Source of the DNA: Streptosporangium sandarakinum
GTDB lineage: Bacteria; Actinomycetota; Actinomycetes; Streptosporangiales; Streptosporangiaceae
Reading direction: 5' to 3'
Length of the DNA stretch: 64,000 bases
Assembly: GCF_013409935.1 (NCBI RefSeq)
Contig: NZ_JACCCO010000001.1
Coordinates: 3,472,001-3,536,000, forward strand
The notes under the pieces are model-generated. The model had not been told where the DNA came from and made no database searches. It worked only from the letters and a program-made list of their open reading frames with translations. Below are positions 1 through 7,709 of this stretch, piece after piece (the stretch's first letter is position 1; every line of letters begins with the position of its first letter). The position numbers and the translations under genes are program-made.

Positions 1-69
1 GGCGTCTTTCCACTGACTGTGCTGGGTGGGGAGCAGGACCCCGAGTCGCGTGTTCACAGCGGGGATCGT

Positions 70-108
70 GCTCCCCGAGGGGAATGCCGGCAATTCCCCG
101 GAGGGAAT
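70..108. promoter_or_regulatory. Tandem palindromic operators upstream of the XRE regulator
   Basis: Two inverted repeats follow the pattern ATTCCCC-N2-GGGGAAT. Site A at 70-85 has a degenerate left arm (GCTCCCC GA GGGGAAT) and site B at 93-108 is ATTCCCC GG AGGGAAT. Their centres are 23 bp apart, about two helical turns. A third, perfect copy lies at 1404-1419 in front of the SnoaL-like gene. The position just before the GTG at 133 fits autoregulation by the XRE protein; this is an inference. Confidence 0.7.
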
Positions 109-132
109 GGACGGCCTCGGCACACTGGATGC

Positions 133-939
133 GTGGACTTCCCTCAGACGCTGCGCGCGGCCCGGCGGGGCCGGCACCTCAGCCAGCTCGACCTCGCCCT
201 GCGCGCCGGCACGACACAGCGCCACCTCAGCTTCATGGAGAGCGGCCGTTCCCGGCCGGGCCGGACCATGGTGGTACGGCTCGGCGAGTCGATGGAGCTG
301 CCGCTCAGGGAGCGCAACGAGCTCCTGACCGCGGCCGGATACGCCCCCGTCTACCCGCGGACCCCGCTCGACGACCCCGCCCTCACGCACGTGCGCGCCG
401 CGCTGGGGCACATCCTGACCGGCCACCTCCCCTATCCCGCGGTCGTGGTGGACGCCGATCACGAGCTGGTGCTGGCCAACGACGCGTTCGGCCTGCTCAC
501 CGAGGGCGTCGCCGAGCACCTGCTGCGCCCGCCGGTCAACGTGCTGCGCCTCTCCCTGCATCCGCAGGGGCTGGCGCCGCGCATCGTGAACCTGGCGCAG
601 TGGGCGCGGCACATCCTCGACCGCGTTCCCCCGGGTGACCTGCGCGAGGAACTGTCCGGCTACGTGCCGCACGCCGAGCCGGGGCACGACCACGTGGGCT
701 TCGCCGTACCGGTGCGGCTGCGCTCGGCGCACGGTGAGCTGCGGCTGACGACCACGATCACGACGTTCGCGACCGCGCTCGACGTGACCGTGGCGGAGCT
801 GAAGCTGGAGGCGTTCCTGCCCGCCGACGCGGCCACCGCGGCGGTGCTGGCCGGCGGCTCCCGGGCGGCGGACCATGGGGACGGCCCCGGGACGGCGCGC
901 CGGCCGGCCGTCACCCGGGGAACTGGTAGTCGGCGGTGA
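133..939 (+). CDS. XRE-family transcriptional regulator with MmyB-like ligand-binding domain
   Basis: Predicted DNA-binding regulator of about 268 residues. An N-terminal helix-turn-helix (roughly residues 5-60, including LSQLDLALRAG and HLSFMESGRSRP) is followed by a MmyB-like PAS-type domain with the family phrases LLTAAGYAPVY, PPVNVLRLSLHP and IVNLAQW. The GTG at 133 is chosen because upstream in-frame codons have poor composition and run through the operator palindromes; no clear ribosome-binding site is seen. The last about 28 codons extend past the usual family end (FLPADAATAAVL) and run tail-to-tail over the end of the SnoaL-like gene. The related palindromes before this gene and its neighbour suggest it controls both. 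Confidence 0.88.
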   Translation: MDFPQTLRAARRGRHLSQLDLALRAGTTQRHLSFMESGRSRPGRTMVVRLGESMELPLRERNELLTAAGYAPVYPRTPLDDPALTHVRAALGHILTGHLPYPAVVVDADHELVLANDAFGLLTEGVAEHLLRPPVNVLRLSLHPQGLAPRIVNLAQWARHILDRVPPGDLREELSGYVPHAEPGHDHVGFAVPVRLRSAHGELRLTTTITTFATALDVTVAELKLEAFLPADAATAAVLAGGSRAADHGDGPGTARRPAVTRGTGSRR

Positions 940-1330
940 TGCGGCCCTCACCGTCGAGGACGAGGATCTCCAGACCGCCGCCCAGCGCCTCGCCGCCACC
1001 CGCGGGCACCATCTCCCAGGTCAGCTTGACGACGTCGTCCAGGCGGACGGGCTCACCTCCCTGCCGGAAGACGAACTCGCCCGGGGCGACGAACTCCTCG
1101 TGGGCGCGGCTCACCCGGACGTCGATCTCGTCGTACCCGCGGGCCCGGAGCGTCGAATGGTCGAAGCCCAGCTTCGCGGCGGCCTCCCGGATCTCCTCGG
1201 ACGGGTGCAGGACGTGGACGCCGTCCTCGGCCCACAGCTCCTCGATCGTCTTGCGGCGCAGCCCTCCGTCCGGCTCGTTCCAGAGGGCGACGTAGCGTTC
1301 GGTCAGTTCCCGGACGCGGATGTCGGTCAC
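911..1330 (-). CDS. SnoaL-like / NTF2-like family protein
   Basis: A 139-residue cone-fold protein (nuclear transport factor 2 / SnoaL superfamily). Visible features are the N-terminal helix (ELTERYVALWNEPD), then LWAEDGVHVLHP and a C-terminal beta strand ending ADYQFPG. The GTG start follows AGGAGGAAC at good spacing. Proteins of this fold act as small-molecule isomerases or hydrolases or as ligand-binding proteins; the substrate cannot be told here. The perfect palindrome at 1404-1419 lies about 75 bp upstream of the start, so the gene is probably a target of the convergent XRE/MmyB regulator. Confidence 0.85.
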   Translation of the reverse strand: MTDIRVRELTERYVALWNEPDGGLRRKTIEELWAEDGVHVLHPSEEIREAAAKLGFDHSTLRARGYDEIDVRVSRAHEEFVAPGEFVFRQGGEPVRLDDVVKLTWEMVPAGGGEALGGGLEILVLDGEGRITADYQFPG

Positions 1331-1403
1331 CGTTCCTCCTCGGCTGGTGTGTCGGTGTTCCCGTGTTCCGGTCCCACCCTGCGGCCGGGGCCGCCGACCG
1401 GCA

Positions 1404-1419
1404 ATTCCCCGCGGGGAAT
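1404..1419. promoter_or_regulatory. Perfect 16-bp palindromic operator before SnoaL-like gene
   Basis: ATTCCCCGCGGGGAAT is a perfect palindrome about 75 bp upstream of the GTG at 1330. It matches the two imperfect sites at 70-85 and 93-108. It most likely binds the XRE/MmyB regulator encoded at 133-939. Confidence 0.7.
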
Positions 1420-1509
1420 GAGCGGCCGATACGGCGTGGCGGAGCCCGCCGGGAGCACGGGCGGCGAGCTGTTCGGACGGGCGGCGCCCGAGACGGTACG
1501 GCGTCGCCG

Positions 1510-3651
1510 CTACCTGGCGCGGAGCCGGCCGAGGGTGTGGCCGGTGGCCTGCTTGAACAGGTACTCGGCGCGCTCGTAGGAGAGTCTGCGGCGGCCGGTC
1601 TCGGGGCACAGGTCACCGGGCGCCGGGGGGCGGCCCGGCCCCGGTCTGCGCTCGGACAGGAACAGCGGGCCGCGGCGACGGCCCGCGACGAGCCCGGGGA
1701 GCAGTTCGGCGACGCCGTCCCCCCAGCGGATCCAGCCGGACCCGCCGGCCGTCCGGGCACGCCTTCCGGCCAGGTCGAGGTTCTCGACGTTGAGCGCGAG
1801 CACCGGGCCGACGCCCGCCGCGCTCTCGTGCAGCAACAGCCACAGGACGCGCTCGCGCAGCGCGATGTCCGGTCGCTCCCCCAGCGCCTCGACGCGCGAC
1901 CGGTCGATCGGGCGGGTCCGCCCCCGGGGCTCGTACCGGCGGCCGAGCCCGGCGGCCAGGTCACCGTCCGGCCCGCCGGTCGGCCGGCCCTGTGCCGCCG
2001 CCCAGGCGGAGAAGGAGCGGACCGCGCCGCGGTGCCGGTTCCACGTCGCCGGCGCGGCGCTCCCCCAGGCCGCGGCGAAGACCCGGGCCACCCGCCCGGC
2101 GCCGACGTCCGCCAGCGGGACGTCGTCGCCGATCTCGCGGCGCAGGCGGCCCATGGTCTGGCCGTAGGAGCGGACGGTCGCGGCGTCCAGGTCCTCGCGG
2201 GCGAGGAAGTCGTCCGCCGCCTCGCCCAGGGTGACGGTCCCGCCCGGGGCCGCCCGCACGGCCGCCGCCGCGTCGGCGCAGGCCGCGGCGCGTTCCAGGA
2301 GGACCGTGCGTTCGGGCACGTTGCGGGTGAGCGCGGCGGCGCGTTCGAACTCGCGCCGGGCCTCCTCGTGGCGGCCGAGCCTGGCCAGCAGGTCGCCGCG
2401 CACGCTGGGCAGGCGGTGGTAGCCGCCGAGCGCCGGCTCGCCGGCCAGCGCGTCGACGGCGGCCAGGCCCACCTCGGGGTCGTACGCCATGGCCAGCGCG
2501 ACCGCGCGGTTGAGCCGTACGACGGGTGTGGGCAGCACCCGGATCAGCACCTCGTACAGTTCGGCGATCCGCTTCCAGTCGGTCTCCTCCGCCGTGGCCG
2601 CCTGCGCGTGGCAGGCGGCGATGGCGGCCTGGAGCACGTACGGTCCCAGGGGGCCGCCGCACTTCCTGGCGCGCAGCAGGGCCTCGAAGCCGCGGTGGAT
2701 GAGGAGCCGGTCCCAGCGCCCGCGGTTCTGCTCGTGCAGCGCGAGGGGCCGGCCCGACGGGTCGTTCCGGGCGGCCAGCCGGGACGCCTGGAGCTCCGTC
2801 AACGCGACCAGGCCGTGCACCTCGGCCTCGCCCGGAGCGAGCCCGGCCAGCAGGCGGCCCAGGCGCAGCGCCTCGTGGCAGAGGTCCCGGCGCGTCCAGT
2901 CCTCGCCCGCGGTCGCCGCGTACCCCTCGTTGAAGACGAGGTAGACGACCTCCAGTACGGACGACAGGCGCGCCGCCCGGTCCGGGCCCTCCGGGACCTC
3001 GAAGGGGACCCGGAGGTCGGCGAGGGTGCGCTTGGCGCGGACGACGCGCTGCGCGACGGTCGCCTCGGAGACGAGGAACGCGCGGGCGATCTCCTCGGTG
3101 CGCAGGCCGCCGATCAGCTTCAGCGTCAGGGCCACCCGGGACTCGGTGGACAGCGCCGGGTGGCAGGAGACGAACATCAGGCGCAGGACGTCGTCGCCCA
3201 CCTCGCCGTCGAGGACGCCGAGGGCCTCGTCGACGCCGGCCTCGCCGGTGTCCGGCCGGGTGGCGAGGTCGTGGGCGAGCAGTTCGTTCCCGCGTTCGTG
3301 CCGCTCACCGCGCCGCAGGTGGTCGACGGCGCGGCGCTTGGAGACGGCCATGAGCCAGGCGCCCGGGTTGTCCGGCACTCCCGCCTGGGGCCACTGTTCG
3401 AGGGCGGCGAGGAGCGCGTCCTGGGCGAGCTCCTCGGCCAGCCCCACGTCGCCCACCATCCGGACGAGCCCGGCGATGATCCTCGCCGACTCCATCCTCC
3501 AGACCGCGCCGACCACGCCGCGGGCGTCCCCGGCCCGGCTTCCGTCCCCGGTCCCGCCTCCGCTCCAGGTCTCGCCTTCGGCCCCGTTCTCACTCCCGTT
3601 TCCGGACGTCACCGGCCCGTCTCCGCTCCCGTCTCCGCTCCCGGACGTCAC
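1510..3651 (-). CDS. ECF42-type sigma factor fused to a degenerate tyrosine-recombinase domain
   Basis: One open frame encodes two parts. The first is a group-42-like ECF sigma factor: region 2 (AEELAQDALLAALEQWP, DNPGAWLMAVSKRRAVD), region 4 (LTLKLIGGLRTEEIARAFLVS) and the long helical C-terminal extension (VYLVFNEGYAA, LNRAVALAMAY, LLERAAACADAA). The second, about 230 residues, resembles actinobacterial site-specific integrases: a SAM-like core-binding part (TVRSYGQTMGRLRREIGD, TWNRHRGAVRSFSAWA) and the start of the catalytic part (LLLHESAAGVGPVLALNVEN, LSYERAEYLFKQATG). The first catalytic Arg position reads Gly, and the frame stops before the R-H-R-Y boxes, so recombinase activity is not expected. 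The start is uncertain: GTG at 3651 or 3612, or TTG at 3720, all in a Gly/Ser-rich leader. The gene follows the YCII gene, the usual partner of this sigma group. Confidence 0.85.
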   Translation of the reverse strand: MTSGSGDGSGDGPVTSGNGSENGAEGETWSGGGTGDGSRAGDARGVVGAVWRMESARIIAGLVRMVGDVGLAEELAQDALLAALEQWPQAGVPDNPGAWLMAVSKRRAVDHLRRGERHERGNELLAHDLATRPDTGEAGVDEALGVLDGEVGDDVLRLMFVSCHPALSTESRVALTLKLIGGLRTEEIARAFLVSEATVAQRVVRAKRTLADLRVPFEVPEGPDRAARLSSVLEVVYLVFNEGYAATAGEDWTRRDLCHEALRLGRLLAGLAPGEAEVHGLVALTELQASRLAARNDPSGRPLALHEQNRGRWDRLLIHRGFEALLRARKCGGPLGPYVLQAAIAACHAQAATAEETDWKRIAELYEVLIRVLPTPVVRLNRAVALAMAYDPEVGLAAVDALAGEPALGGYHRLPSVRGDLLARLGRHEEARREFERAAALTRNVPERTVLLERAAACADAAAAVRAAPGGTVTLGEAADDFLAREDLDAATVRSYGQTMGRLRREIGDDVPLADVGAGRVARVFAAAWGSAAPATWNRHRGAVRSFSAWAAAQGRPTGGPDGDLAAGLGRRYEPRGRTRPIDRSRVEALGERPDIALRERVLWLLLHESAAGVGPVLALNVENLDLAGRRARTAGGSGWIRWGDGVAELLPGLVAGRRRGPLFLSERRPGPGRPPAPGDLCPETGRRRLSYERAEYLFKQATGHTLGRLRAR

Positions 3652-3728
3652 GCGTCCGTCCCCGTTCCCGTTCCGGACGCCAGGTGCCCGATCATCGGCG
3701 GCGCCCGGCCCGGCGCGCAAGCGCGGGC

Positions 3729-4061
3729 TCAGCCCTGCGGGCCGAAGACCTGCTGGATGTGGCCCTCACCGTCACCGATGATCTTCCAGAAGCGACGGGA
3801 CATCTCGACGGCCTCCTCCTTGGAGCGCGTCTCGATGAGCGCGAAGCTCACGATCGCCTCCTTGGCCTCGGTGAACGGCCCGTCGGTGACGGTGATCTTC
3901 CCGCCGGACGCCGAGACGTGGATGCCGGCCGGGTCCAGGCCCCCGGTGGCGAGCAGCACTCCCGCGCGGGTCATCTCCTCGACGAACGCCGCCATCTCGG
4001 CCATGACCTCCGGGGTCGGAGGAGCCGCGTCGATGCCCTTGGTGGTCATCAGGAACCGCAT
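3729..4061 (-). CDS. YCII/DGPF-domain protein, partner of ECF42 sigma factor
   Basis: A 110-residue YCII-related (DGPF) protein with the defining TVTDGPFTEAKE segment and an N-terminal MRFLM strand. It is the first gene of a two-gene operon with the ECF sigma factor downstream. The DGPF protein is the standard genomic companion of ECF group 42; its biochemical role is not established. The ATG at 4061 is 8 nt after GAGGGAG; an ATG at 4067 is possible but too close. An ECF-type promoter matching the group's reported motif lies at 4154-4180, suggesting autoregulation. Confidence 0.9.
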   Translation of the reverse strand: MRFLMTTKGIDAAPPTPEVMAEMAAFVEEMTRAGVLLATGGLDPAGIHVSASGGKITVTDGPFTEAKEAIVSFALIETRSKEEAVEMSRRFWKIIGDGEGHIQQVFGPQG

Positions 4062-4153
4062 CGTCATATCTCCCTCGTTCGCCGGGCTGTCATTCCCGGC
4101 TTTTGTACCGGACTCCGCCGGGGTGACCGATTCTCTCCGGTCTCCGGCTACGC

Positions 4154-4180
4154 GTCGAACGAGGTGGGCGGATATCGACA
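4154..4180 (-). promoter_or_regulatory. ECF42-type promoter, TGTCGA-N17-CGAC
   Basis: On the minus strand TGTCGA (4180-4175) is followed after exactly 17 nt by CGAC (4157-4154), about 90 nt upstream of the YCII start. From memory, the published group-42 target motif is TGTCGA in the -35 and CG(A/T)C in the -10 region, so the operon is probably transcribed by its own sigma factor. Confidence 0.7.
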
Positions 4181-4391
4181 TCCGGTGCCCGACCTGGGAG
4201 ACCGCGCGATGTGACAGGGAACGCCATGTGACAGGGAACGCATGACGTCGCAGGTCAGTACGGGCCGGACGCGTGGCGGCGCGGCGGTGTCGAATCCGCC
4301 CCGCCCCGTTCGACGTGTCAGCGAGGCCGGACGGAAGCCGGCCGCTCGAACACCCCGGTGGAGAACCCGCCGCAGGAGAGGACAAGCAACC

Positions 4392-5126
4392 ATGACCGCC
4401 GTCCGGCCCGCCCCCGCCATCCCCGCCCGCCGTACCACCCACGCCGGCACCGCCGAACGGTCCGAGGCCGCCGCCCGGCCCGGTGCCGCCGCCCCGGCCA
4501 CGCGTCTCCTGCTCACCTGCCTGGTGGCGGCCACGCCCGTCTTCGGGTTCGTGTCACTGGCCCAGGTCTTCACCCGTCAGGGCTTCGACCTGCTCCGCCA
4601 CCCGCTGAGCATGCTCAGCACCGGCGAGCTCGGCTGGATCCAGATCACGAACTTCCTGGTCTCCGGCGCGCTGACGATCGCCGGGGCGACCGGGCTCCGC
4701 CGCGTCATGCGCGGCACGCCCGGCGGGACCTGGGCGCCCCGGCTGCTCCTGGTCAACGGCGTCATGCTGGCCGTCGCCGGGGTGTTCGTCATGGATCCGG
4801 GCGACGGCTTCCCGGCCGGCACCCCGCTGGGCCAGCCGACGGCCATGAGCTGGCACGCCATGGCGCACATGGCCGCCGGGTCCGTCGCGTTCACCGCGCT
4901 CATCGCCGCCTGCTTCGTGCTGGGCCGCCACTTCTCCCGCGCCGGCCGTACCGGTTTCGCCGTGGCCTCGCGGGTCAGCGGCGCCGCCCTCCTCCTCGGC
5001 AACGGCTGGGCGATGTCGGGCGGGCGCGCCGGTTCCCTCACCCTGTGCGTCGGCGTGCTGGTCGCGATGGCGTGGGCCGGCGTGGCCGCGGCGGACCGGC
5101 TGGCCGCGCTCCGGCGGGCCGCCTGA
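4392..5126 (+). CDS. DUF998 family integral membrane protein
   Basis: A 244-residue membrane protein with about six hydrophobic helices and DUF998 signatures: an early helix ending VTPVFGF-like, LLRHPLSMLSTGELGWIQ, and VFVMDPGDGFPAGTP before the WHAMAHM segment. The Ala/Pro/Arg-rich first 40 residues should be cytoplasmic. The ATG at 4392 follows AGGAGAGGA; an earlier GTG-rich stretch is in frame but lacks a binding site. It is divergent from the YCII/sigma operon and probably monocistronic, ending before the large palindrome at 5144. The molecular function of DUF998 is unknown. Confidence 0.85.
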   Translation: MTAVRPAPAIPARRTTHAGTAERSEAAARPGAAAPATRLLLTCLVAATPVFGFVSLAQVFTRQGFDLLRHPLSMLSTGELGWIQITNFLVSGALTIAGATGLRRVMRGTPGGTWAPRLLLVNGVMLAVAGVFVMDPGDGFPAGTPLGQPTAMSWHAMAHMAAGSVAFTALIAACFVLGRHFSRAGRTGFAVASRVSGAALLLGNGWAMSGGRAGSLTLCVGVLVAMAWAGVAAADRLAALRRAA

Positions 5127-5143
5127 CGCGGAACCGCGGGACC

Positions 5144-5203
5144 GCCGGCCGTACCGGGGCCGGGATCCGGGACGTCCCGGATCCCGGCCCCGGTACGGCC
5201 GGC
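5144..5203. terminator. 60-bp perfect palindrome, probable factor-independent terminator
   Basis: Bases 5144-5172 and 5175-5203 are exact reverse complements and the two central bases (CG) also pair, so all 60 bp form one perfect palindrome. It lies 18 bp after the DUF998 stop and 60 bp before the methyltransferase start. There is no T tract, which is common for actinomycete terminators. Confidence 0.65.
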
Positions 5204-5262
5204 CCGTATCCGGCCCGAGTACGACCGGCCCGCGCGGACGGGGCGGGCTACGATGGCCGGCC

Positions 5263-5919
5263 ATGATCGAACCGGACTTCCTGAGCACCACCCGCACCGC
5301 CTACGACGCGGTCGCCGACACCTACGCCGAGCTCATCAGCCCGAAGTTCGCGAGCACACCGCTGGTCCGCGCGATGATCACCCCGTTCGCCGAGCTGGTC
5401 CGGGCCACCGGTGGGCGGGTCGCCGACCTCGGCTGCGGCCCGGGCCACGTGACGGCCCACCTGAGCGCCCTCGGGCTGGACGTCTTCGGCGTCGACCTGT
5501 CCGCGGAGATGGTCGCCCTGGCCCGCCGTACCCATCCGGAGTTGCGGTTCGAGGAGGGCTCGATGTTCGCCCTCGACCTACCGGACGAAGCGCTCGGCGG
5601 TGTCCTCGCCAACTACTCGATCATCCACACCCCGCCGGAGCGGGTTCCCGAAATGCTCGCCGAGTTCTCCCGGGTGCTGGCCCCGGGCGGCCACCTGCTG
5701 GTCGCCTTCCAGGCCCACGAGGACCCCTCGGCGGCACCGGAGGCGTTCGACCACGCCGTGGCGCTCGCCTACCGCTGGTCGCCCGACCACGTCTCCCGTC
5801 TGCTCCGCGAGGCCGGGGTCGCCGAGGTGGCCCGCATGGTGATCTCGCCGGACGAGGACGAGAAGCGGGGGTTCCCGCAGGCGTTCGTGCTGGCCCGCAA
5901 ACCGGCCGCGCTCGGCTAG
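5263..5919 (+). CDS. Class I SAM-dependent methyltransferase
   Basis: A 218-residue soluble methyltransferase with a Rossmann fold. Motif I is VADLGCGPGHVTAHL (about residues 52-66), the acidic post-I residue is in VFGVDLSAEM, and ANYSIIHTPPE and LAPGGHLLVAF correspond to motifs II and III. The substrate is not evident. The C-terminal ISPDEDEKRGFPQAFVLARKP is typical of small-molecule methyltransferases of this type. It is monocistronic between a palindromic terminator upstream and the 13-bp-arm hairpin at 5990-6020. Confidence 0.9.
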   Translation: MIEPDFLSTTRTAYDAVADTYAELISPKFASTPLVRAMITPFAELVRATGGRVADLGCGPGHVTAHLSALGLDVFGVDLSAEMVALARRTHPELRFEEGSMFALDLPDEALGGVLANYSIIHTPPERVPEMLAEFSRVLAPGGHLLVAFQAHEDPSAAPEAFDHAVALAYRWSPDHVSRLLREAGVAEVARMVISPDEDEKRGFPQAFVLARKPAALG

Positions 5920-5989
5920 GTGCTGCCTCGTGGACGATCTCGCCTGCCGCGGTCGTCCACGGAACGGAACCCGGGGACGACGTCTCCAC

Positions 5990-6020
5990 GGGCCGGGCCC
6001 CACGCGGTGGGGCCCGGCCC
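5990..6020. terminator. Bidirectional hairpin terminator
   Basis: Perfect 13-bp arms (5990-6002 and 6008-6020) with a 5-nt loop lie between the converging methyltransferase and kinase genes. A weaker 9-bp inverted repeat precedes it at about 5930-5961. Confidence 0.65.
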
Positions 6021-6049
6021 GTGCCGTGCTCCCCGGTCGATGCCCCCGG

Positions 6050-7600
6050 TCAGTCCCGCGGCATCATCCGCAGCACCCTGCCCTTCACGCTCGCCGTCAG
6101 GTAGGCGGCGCCGTAGCCGTCGGATACGTAGACGAGGAGGACCGGTTGGCCCCCCGCGAAGACCCAGCCGCCCTCCGCTATCACGTAGTGGCCGGTCGGA
6201 CGGGTGATGCCGAGCTTCCGGTCCGCCGTGCGCAGCAGCGCCGGAAGCGCGTCCCAGTTGAACGACTCCGGCTTCACCCGCTTCTGGAGCGGCGTCACGG
6301 TGCTTCCCTTGGTCCGGTTCACCTGGCCGTCCCGGTAGGTGTAGATGTCGTAGAGCTTCTTATCGCCGGGGACGAGGGCCTGGGCCACCACGTACTCGTC
6401 GTACACGACGAATCCCACGAAGTCGGTGCCGCCCGTCGCCTTCCTCAGCACCTTGATCACCTCCCTGACCCGGCGCGGGTCCAGCAGCGTTCCGGAGCCG
6501 GTGTTCTCCTCCGGCTCGGAACCGGTGCTCTCCTCCGGCTCGGGGGCCGCGCTCCTTCCGGCCCGCTTCGTGCCGGCGATGACCGGGGTGCGCGCGGAGC
6601 CGCCGGTGGGCTGTGACGCCCCCGGGTCCGCCCCGCCTCCGAACCCGCCCGGAACGTTGAGGAGGACCACGGCGGTGAGGACCACGCTGAGCGTGACGGC
6701 CCCGGTGACCGTCACGGCACGGAACCGGCGTGGGCCGCCGCGCGACACCGGAAGCCCGGGGTGCGTGTTCGAGGCCGGGTCGGCCGCCCAGCCCAGCATC
6801 CGGTCGAGCTCCGCGGCGGGCGGGCGGGCGGCGGGGTCCTGCGCCAGCAGGGCCGCCAGCACGGGCGCCAGCGGGCCGGCCCGGCGCGGAGGCGGGACGT
6901 GGCCGTTCAGCACGGCCGCGAGCGTGGCCATGGTGGTCTCGCGGCGCATGGGGTGGTACCCCTCCACCGCCACGTACAGCAGCATGCCCAGCGACCACAG
7001 GTCCGAGGCGGGGTCGCCTTCCCGGCCGCGCAGCCGTTCCGGCGCGATGTACTCGGGTGAGCCGACCAGCTGACCGCTGGCCGTGAGGCTGGGCGCGTCG
7101 TGCAGCGCCGCGATGCCGAAGTCGGTGAGCACCGGGCTGCCGTCGTCGCGCAGCAGGACGTTCGCCGGTTTCACGTCGCGGTGGCAGATTCCCGCCGCGT
7201 GAGCGGTCCACAGAGCGGCCAGGACGCCTCTCCCCAGGCGCGCCGCCTCCGCCGGCGTCAGCGGCCCCTCCGCCAGACGGTCCTGCAGCGAACGGCCGCG
7301 CACCAGCTCCATGACGATCCACGGGTGCGCCGTCTCGCCCGCGTCCACGATGTGGTGGATGGTCACCACGTTGGGGTGGTTGAGCCGGGCCAGCGCCCGC
7401 GCCTCGCGCAGCACCCGCTCGCGCAGCATCCGCGCCCTGTCCGGATCGTCCTCCGTCGCGCCCGACGGACGGACCTCCTTCAGGGCGACCTCCCGGTGGA
7501 GGGCGAGGTCGTGGGCGCGCCACACCGTGCCCATGCCACCGCTTCCCAGCCGCTCCAGCAGCTCGAAACGGTTGTCGATCAAAACCCGCCCGGACGTCAC
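6050..7600 (-). CDS. Membrane-anchored Ser/Thr protein kinase (PASTA-less PknB type)
   Basis: A 516-residue Hanks-type kinase. Residues 12-265 form the catalytic domain: glycine loop GSGGMG (19-24), ATP-binding Lys41, catalytic HRDVKPAN (Asp142), DFG at 160-162 and the SPEYIAPE activation segment. A single membrane helix follows at about residues 290-315 (TGAVTLSVVLTAVVLLNVPG), then an extracellular domain of about 180 residues with an acidic EPEESTGSEPEENTGS linker and no PASTA repeats. The GTG at 7600 is preferred: TAGGCT lies 7 nt upstream and no Shine-Dalgarno is visible, which fits a leaderless mRNA. Substrates are unknown. Confidence 0.9.
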   Translation of the reverse strand: MTSGRVLIDNRFELLERLGSGGMGTVWRAHDLALHREVALKEVRPSGATEDDPDRARMLRERVLREARALARLNHPNVVTIHHIVDAGETAHPWIVMELVRGRSLQDRLAEGPLTPAEAARLGRGVLAALWTAHAAGICHRDVKPANVLLRDDGSPVLTDFGIAALHDAPSLTASGQLVGSPEYIAPERLRGREGDPASDLWSLGMLLYVAVEGYHPMRRETTMATLAAVLNGHVPPPRRAGPLAPVLAALLAQDPAARPPAAELDRMLGWAADPASNTHPGLPVSRGGPRRFRAVTVTGAVTLSVVLTAVVLLNVPGGFGGGADPGASQPTGGSARTPVIAGTKRAGRSAAPEPEESTGSEPEENTGSGTLLDPRRVREVIKVLRKATGGTDFVGFVVYDEYVVAQALVPGDKKLYDIYTYRDGQVNRTKGSTVTPLQKRVKPESFNWDALPALLRTADRKLGITRPTGHYVIAEGGWVFAGGQPVLLVYVSDGYGAAYLTASVKGRVLRMMPRD

Positions 7601-7709
7601 GGCAGACAGCCTAGAGCCCGCACAAGCGGGCGGAAGGGGCAAATGACCACTGTCGCCGCGCCGAAGCCGCCGAACGGGACGGACACGGGCGGCGCGGGAG
7701 GCGCGGCGG

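Noticed and set aside
1363-4245. 960-codon plus-strand open frame opposite the sigma/YCII genes
   Set aside because: High-GC antisense shadow. It lacks any domain, while both genes on the minus strand have clear families, ribosome-binding sites and a promoter.
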